A DNA stretch of 64,000 nucleotides, from contig NZ_JAGMTU010000007.1 of the NCBI RefSeq assembly GCF_023703415.1, positions 1 to 64,000 on the forward strand. Direction: 5' to 3'. The notes below the pieces were generated by a model that was given only the letters and a program-made list of their open reading frames with translations, was not told where the DNA came from and did not search any database. Both the position numbers and the translations under genes were made by a program. The stretch comes from Microbacterium sp. USTB-Y. Its GTDB lineage: Bacteria; Actinomycetota; Actinomycetes; Actinomycetales; Microbacteriaceae. Shown in pieces: positions 61,053 to 64,000 of this stretch. How positions within the stretch are numbered: position 1 is the stretch's first letter; each line of letters begins with the position of its first letter.

Positions 61053-61808
61053 ATGGCCACCGAGGGTCCGGAGCGCGTCAAGTCGGTCTCCCGTGTGTTC
61101 GACCTGCTCGAGCTCATCGCGGATGCGGGCGGTGACGCCACCATCAGCCAGCTGGCCACGGCGGCCGAGCTGCCGCTGCCCACGATCCACCGCCTGCTGC
61201 GCACGCTCGTCTCCGAGGGCTATGCGCGCCAGCTCGCCAATCGGCGATACGCGCTCGGTCCGAAGCTCGTGCGGCTGGGAGAGGTCGCGAACCGGCAGTT
61301 CGGCCAGCTCGCCATGCCGCAGCTGAAGTCGCTCGTGGCACGGCTCGGCGAGACCGCGAACCTCGCCACGATCGACGGCGACAGCGTCGTGTACGTCTCG
61401 CAGGCGCCGTCGCCGCACGCCATGCGCATGTTCACCGAGGTGGGCGGACGCGCCCCGCTGCACTCCACGAGCGTCGGCAAGGCGATCCTCGCCCAGCTCG
61501 ACGACGACCAGGTGCGCGAGATCATCGGCCGCGCCGGCATGCCGCACTCGACCGAGCGCTCGCTCGACACCATCGATGCCCTGCTCGCGGATCTCGCCCT
61601 CAGCCGCGAACGCGGATACGCCGTCGACGACGGCGAGCACGAGATCGGCGTGCGCTGCTTCGCCATGGCCGTGCCGAGCATGCCGGTGCTGACCGCGGTC
61701 TCGATCTCCGGCCCCGTGTCGCGCGTCGGCGAGGACTTCGCGGACCAGGCGATCCCGGTGCTGCGCGAGGTCGTGGCGGACATCTCGAGCGCGACGAACG
61801 CGCACTGA
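61053..61808 (+). CDS. IclR-family transcriptional regulator
   Basis: A 251-residue regulator. The N-terminal winged helix RVFDLLELIADAGGDATISQLATAAELPLPTIHRLLRTL and a C-terminal IclR effector domain (about 80-245: ETANLATIDGDSVVYVSQ, LHSTSVGKAILAQL, RGYAVDDGEHEIGVRC) are complete. It precedes the xanthine dehydrogenase-type genes by 266 nt on the same strand and resembles AllR-type regulators of purine/allantoin use. It probably acts on the palindromes at 61875-61902. Its own promoter region (60851-61052) has a TACTCT-like -10 near 60980 and nothing else clear. Confidence 0.9.
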   Translation: MATEGPERVKSVSRVFDLLELIADAGGDATISQLATAAELPLPTIHRLLRTLVSEGYARQLANRRYALGPKLVRLGEVANRQFGQLAMPQLKSLVARLGETANLATIDGDSVVYVSQAPSPHAMRMFTEVGGRAPLHSTSVGKAILAQLDDDQVREIIGRAGMPHSTERSLDTIDALLADLALSRERGYAVDDGEHEIGVRCFAMAVPSMPVLTAVSISGPVSRVGEDFADQAIPVLREVVADISSATNAH

Positions 61809-61833
61809 GCACGACGCGCTCGGCCGTCCACCC

Positions 61834-61902
61834 TTGACGGACCCGTGTCCGTCGGCCTAGGCTGGCGATGTTTTCGGAACACGGTTTCCGTATACCGGAA
61901 AC
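61834..61902 (+). promoter_or_regulatory. Promoter and operator of the xanthine dehydrogenase operon
   Basis: TTGACG (61834-61839) and TAGGCT (61858-61863) with 18-nt spacing form a good promoter. Directly downstream, GTTTCCG-TATAC-CGGAAAC (61884-61902) is a perfect 7-bp inverted repeat, and CGGAAC-ACG-GTTTCCG (61875-61890) overlaps it as a second half-site set. This is a plausible IclR-type repressor target. The rest of the gap to 62074 is an untranslated leader of about 170 nt with no identified element. Confidence 0.65.
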
Positions 61903-62074
61903 AGCGCGAATCTACTGGCGGTAAGGCCGAGGCGACGACGCCTGACCACACAGCGTTGCGCTCCTCTCAACAGGAGAAAGACCCCCACGCGGAGGCCCCC
62001 GGGCCTAGGCTCCGTCTCACAGAGGCACGGCCCGAGCCGCTTCGCACACTGTCGCCGGAATCGAGGAGATTCGC

Positions 62075-63558
62075 ATGACCGACATCGCCGTCACCGTCAA
62101 CGGACAACTGCGCCCGCTCGCAGGGACCCCGGCGCATGCGACCGCCCTGGACTGGCTGCGCGACACCGGTCTCTCCGGGAGCAAGGAGGGCTGCGCGGAG
62201 GGCGAATGCGGCGCCTGCGCGATGCTGCTCGCCACGCCCACCGCCGACGGCGGCACGGCATGGACCCCGGTCAACGCCTGCCTCGTGCCCGTGTACGCAC
62301 TCGACGGCCAGGAGGTCGTCACCGCCGAGGGCCTGGGCTCCCCCGACGACCTGCACCCCGTGCAGTCCAAGCTCGCCGAGGCGGGCGGATCGCAGTGCGG
62401 CTACTGCACGCCCGGCTTCGCCTGCAGCATGGCGGGCGAGTACTACCGCGCCGACCGGCACGCGGCCGACGCGGCCGACGAGTCGTGCCCGTCCACGACC
62501 CCGAGCACGGGCCGAACGGCTTCGACCTGCACGCGCTGAGCGGCAACCTGTGCCGCTGCACGGGCTACCGCCCCATCCGCGACGCCGCCTACACGCTCGG
62601 GTCGCCCGAGGCCGACGACCCGCTGCAGCAGCGGCTCGCCCAGCCCGCGCCGCAGCCTGTCGCGACCGATGCCGAGGTCGACGGAGCGCGCTTCGTCCGC
62701 CCCGCGACTCTGGCCGAGGCGCTGCGGATCCTGCACGACGAGGAGGATGCGCTGCTGGTGGCCGGATCCACCGACTGGGGCGTCGAGGTCAACATCCGCG
62801 GCCGTCGCGCCCCGCTCGTCGTCGCGATCGAGCAGCTGCCGGAGCTGCGCACCCTGACCGTCGGGGACGACGTCGCCTCCGGCGCGGACGGCTACGTCGA
62901 GATCGGCGCCGCACTCCCGCTCTCCGACATCGAGAAGCGGCTGGACGGACGCGTCCCGCTGCTCGCGCAGCTGCTCCCGCAATTCGCCTCGCGCCTCATC
63001 CGCAATCGCGGCACGCTGGGCGGCAACCTCGGCACCGGTTCCCCGATCGGCGACACCCCGCCGGCCCTGCTCGCGCTGCGCGCGAGCGTCGTGCTCGCCT
63101 CGGTCGCCGGCGAGCGCGAGGTCGACCTGGCCGACTACTTCACCGGCTACCGGCAGACCGTCAAGCAGCCCGACGAGCTCATCAAGGCGATCCGGATCCC
63201 GCTGCCGCTGGCGACCACGACCGCCTTCCAGAAGATCGCGAAGCGCCGCTTCGACGACATCTCCAGCGTCGCCGTCGCGTTCGCGCTCGACATCGACGGC
63301 GGGGTCGTGACCGGCGCCACGATCGGCCTCGGCGGCGTCGCCGCCACCCCGCTGCGCGCCCGCGCCACCGAGGAGGCCCTGATCGGCAGGCCCTGGGACA
63401 TCGCCACGGTGAAGGCCGCCTCCGAGGTGCTCCGCGGCGAGGGCACGCCGATGTCCGATCACCGCGCCAGCAGCGCGTACCGCTCGCACATGCTCGGCAC
63501 CGCGCTGCTCAAGCTCTACAGTCAGACCACTCTCGCATCGAAGGAGGTGTCGGCATGA
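62075..63558 (+). pseudogene. xdhA: Xanthine dehydrogenase small subunit (Fe-S plus FAD), frameshifted
   Basis: The start ATG at 62075 follows GAGGAG. Frame 1 encodes the first 2Fe-2S cluster (GCAEGECGACAML) and the first half of the second (GSQCGYCTPGF), then runs out of family at 62488-62490 and stops at 62539. From there the adjacent frame continues GNLCRCTGYRPI, completing the second cluster. It then encodes the FAD domain (FVRPATLAEALRIL, RNRGTLGGNLGTGSPIGDTPPALLAL) to the stop at 63558. One missing C in the run CCC at 62488-62490 explains the shift. As written, neither frame makes a functional protein. It is either a real inactivating mutation or a sequencing error. The stop overlaps the molybdenum-subunit gene (ATGA). 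Confidence 0.85.
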
Positions 63559-64000
63559 GCACTCTCGCCGACCGCCCGGAGAACCCCGTCGTCGGCCTGC
63601 GCGCCGCCCACGAGAGCGCCGCCCTGCACGTCACGGGCGCGGCGATGTACACCGACGACATCGCGGAGCAGACCGCGGGCGTGCTCACCGCCTGGCCGGT
63701 GCAGTCCACGAACGCGCACGCGAAGGTCACCGTCGACGTGTCCGGCGCCTACGAGGTGCCCGGCGTCGTGCGCGTGCTCACGGCGGACGACGTCCCCGGC
63801 CTCAACGACGCCGGGATCCGCAACGACGAGCCCCTGTTCCCGAGCGAGGCCATGTTCTACGGCCATGCCCTGGTCTGGGTGCTCGGCGAGACGCAGGAGG
63901 CCGCCCGACTCGGCGCCGAGCGCGTGACGGTCGAGTACGAGCCGCTGCCCTCGCTCATCACGGTGCAGGACGCGCTCGCCGCGCAGTCGTTCCAGGGCAC
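63555..64000 (+). CDS. xdhB: Xanthine dehydrogenase molybdenum-binding subunit (partial)
   Basis: The first 148 residues, starting MSTLADRPENPVVGLRAAHE with AAGGAGG 7 nt upstream. The N-terminal aldehyde oxidase/xanthine dehydrogenase a/b hammerhead domain is visible: HVTGAAMYTDDIAEQTAGVL, then VPGVVRVLTADDVPGLNDAG and DEPLFPSEAMFYGHALVWVL, followed by AARLGAERVTVEYEPLPSLI. The Mo-cofactor domain lies past the window. With the IclR regulator this indicates hypoxanthine/xanthine catabolism. Confidence 0.9.
   Translation, partial: MSTLADRPENPVVGLRAAHESAALHVTGAAMYTDDIAEQTAGVLTAWPVQSTNAHAKVTVDVSGAYEVPGVVRVLTADDVPGLNDAGIRNDEPLFPSEAMFYGHALVWVLGETQEAARLGAERVTVEYEPLPSLITVQDALAAQSFQG

Noticed and set aside
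62206..63558. A separate FAD-domain gene downstream of a short Fe-S gene
   Set aside because: Fe-S cluster ligands are split between the two frames (QCGYC in one, LCRC in the other), so this is one gene with a frameshift.
1..64000. tRNA, rRNA, insertion sequences, integrases or replication origin
   Set aside because: No transposase or integrase coding frame, no tRNA-like cloverleaf and no DnaA-box cluster were seen on either strand.

Overview
The window is high-GC actinobacterial DNA, roughly 70 percent G+C. It has dense operons with ATGA/GTGA stop-start overlaps, leaderless TANNNT promoters, an IdeR/DtxR-type iron box and actinobacterial families throughout. Gene content and style suggest Microbacteriaceae, probably Microbacterium. 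That placement is inference, since no rRNA or tRNA gene is present.

Positions 1-26183 (all minus strand) hold one large secretion and signalling locus. Read in transcription order from 26076 it encodes: a 2033-residue Ig/FN3-repeat surface protein, a MoxR AAA+ ATPase, a DUF58 protein, a transglutaminase-fold membrane protein whose expected catalytic Cys is Asp, an RDD-FHA protein, a PP2C phosphatase, an FHA protein with a 33-nt repeat linker, a membrane Ser/Thr kinase, an FHA-winged-helix protein, a second RDD-FHA protein, a 1501-residue EccC/EssC-type FtsK ATPase, a WXG100-like protein, a 75-residue protein, a family-5 solute-binding lipoprotein, and the first 34 codons of a probable type VII secreted toxin. 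The kinase/phosphatase/MoxR/DUF58/transglutaminase/FN3 set resembles the PFNA cluster of bifidobacteria. Here it is joined to a minimal type VII secretion (T7SS) module that lacks EccB, EccD, EccE and mycosin, and also EsaA, EssA and EssB.

The main discovery candidate is a palindrome, GATGGGGA-N4-TCCCCATC, present four times in this locus. Each copy lies 21-22 nt upstream of a TANNNT -10 box and about 70-90 nt upstream of the first gene of a transcription unit (toxin, WXG100, RDD-FHA/EccC, FN3 operon). This looks like a dedicated activator site defining a T7SS regulon. The FHA-winged-helix protein at 8871-9617 is the obvious candidate regulator.

Positions 26500-35060: a leaderless small membrane protein; a YdjI/YdjG-like SPFH plus zinc-ribbon membrane module without PspA; 3-methyladenine glycosylase; and a divergent nucleoside-salvage locus (ribokinase and GntR regulator against MFS transporter and nucleoside hydrolase) with a palindromic operator inside the promoter. 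A cruciform REP element follows.

Positions 35200-48200: acyl-CoA oxidase, Orn/Lys/Arg decarboxylase, RecQ, a small acetyltransferase with a pirin, and an iron-box-controlled ECF transporter (S component; fused ATPase-ATPase-T protein) with a siderophore-interacting flavoprotein.

Positions 48200-57100: PadR/DUF1048/ABC drug-efflux operon, MazEF-like toxin-antitoxin pair, a small unknown, acyl-CoA dehydrogenase, M15 peptidase, Rv2578c-type radical SAM protein, lytic transglycosylase and GNAT. Strong GGATCC-centred hairpins separate several of these units.

Positions 57100-64000: DEAD-box helicase with a long Arg/Asp-rich N-terminus, aldose 1-epimerase, a GxYT-repeat protein, and an IclR regulator followed by a xanthine dehydrogenase-type operon. 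Its first gene carries a 1-nt frameshift in the Fe-S domain, and its molybdenum subunit runs off the end.
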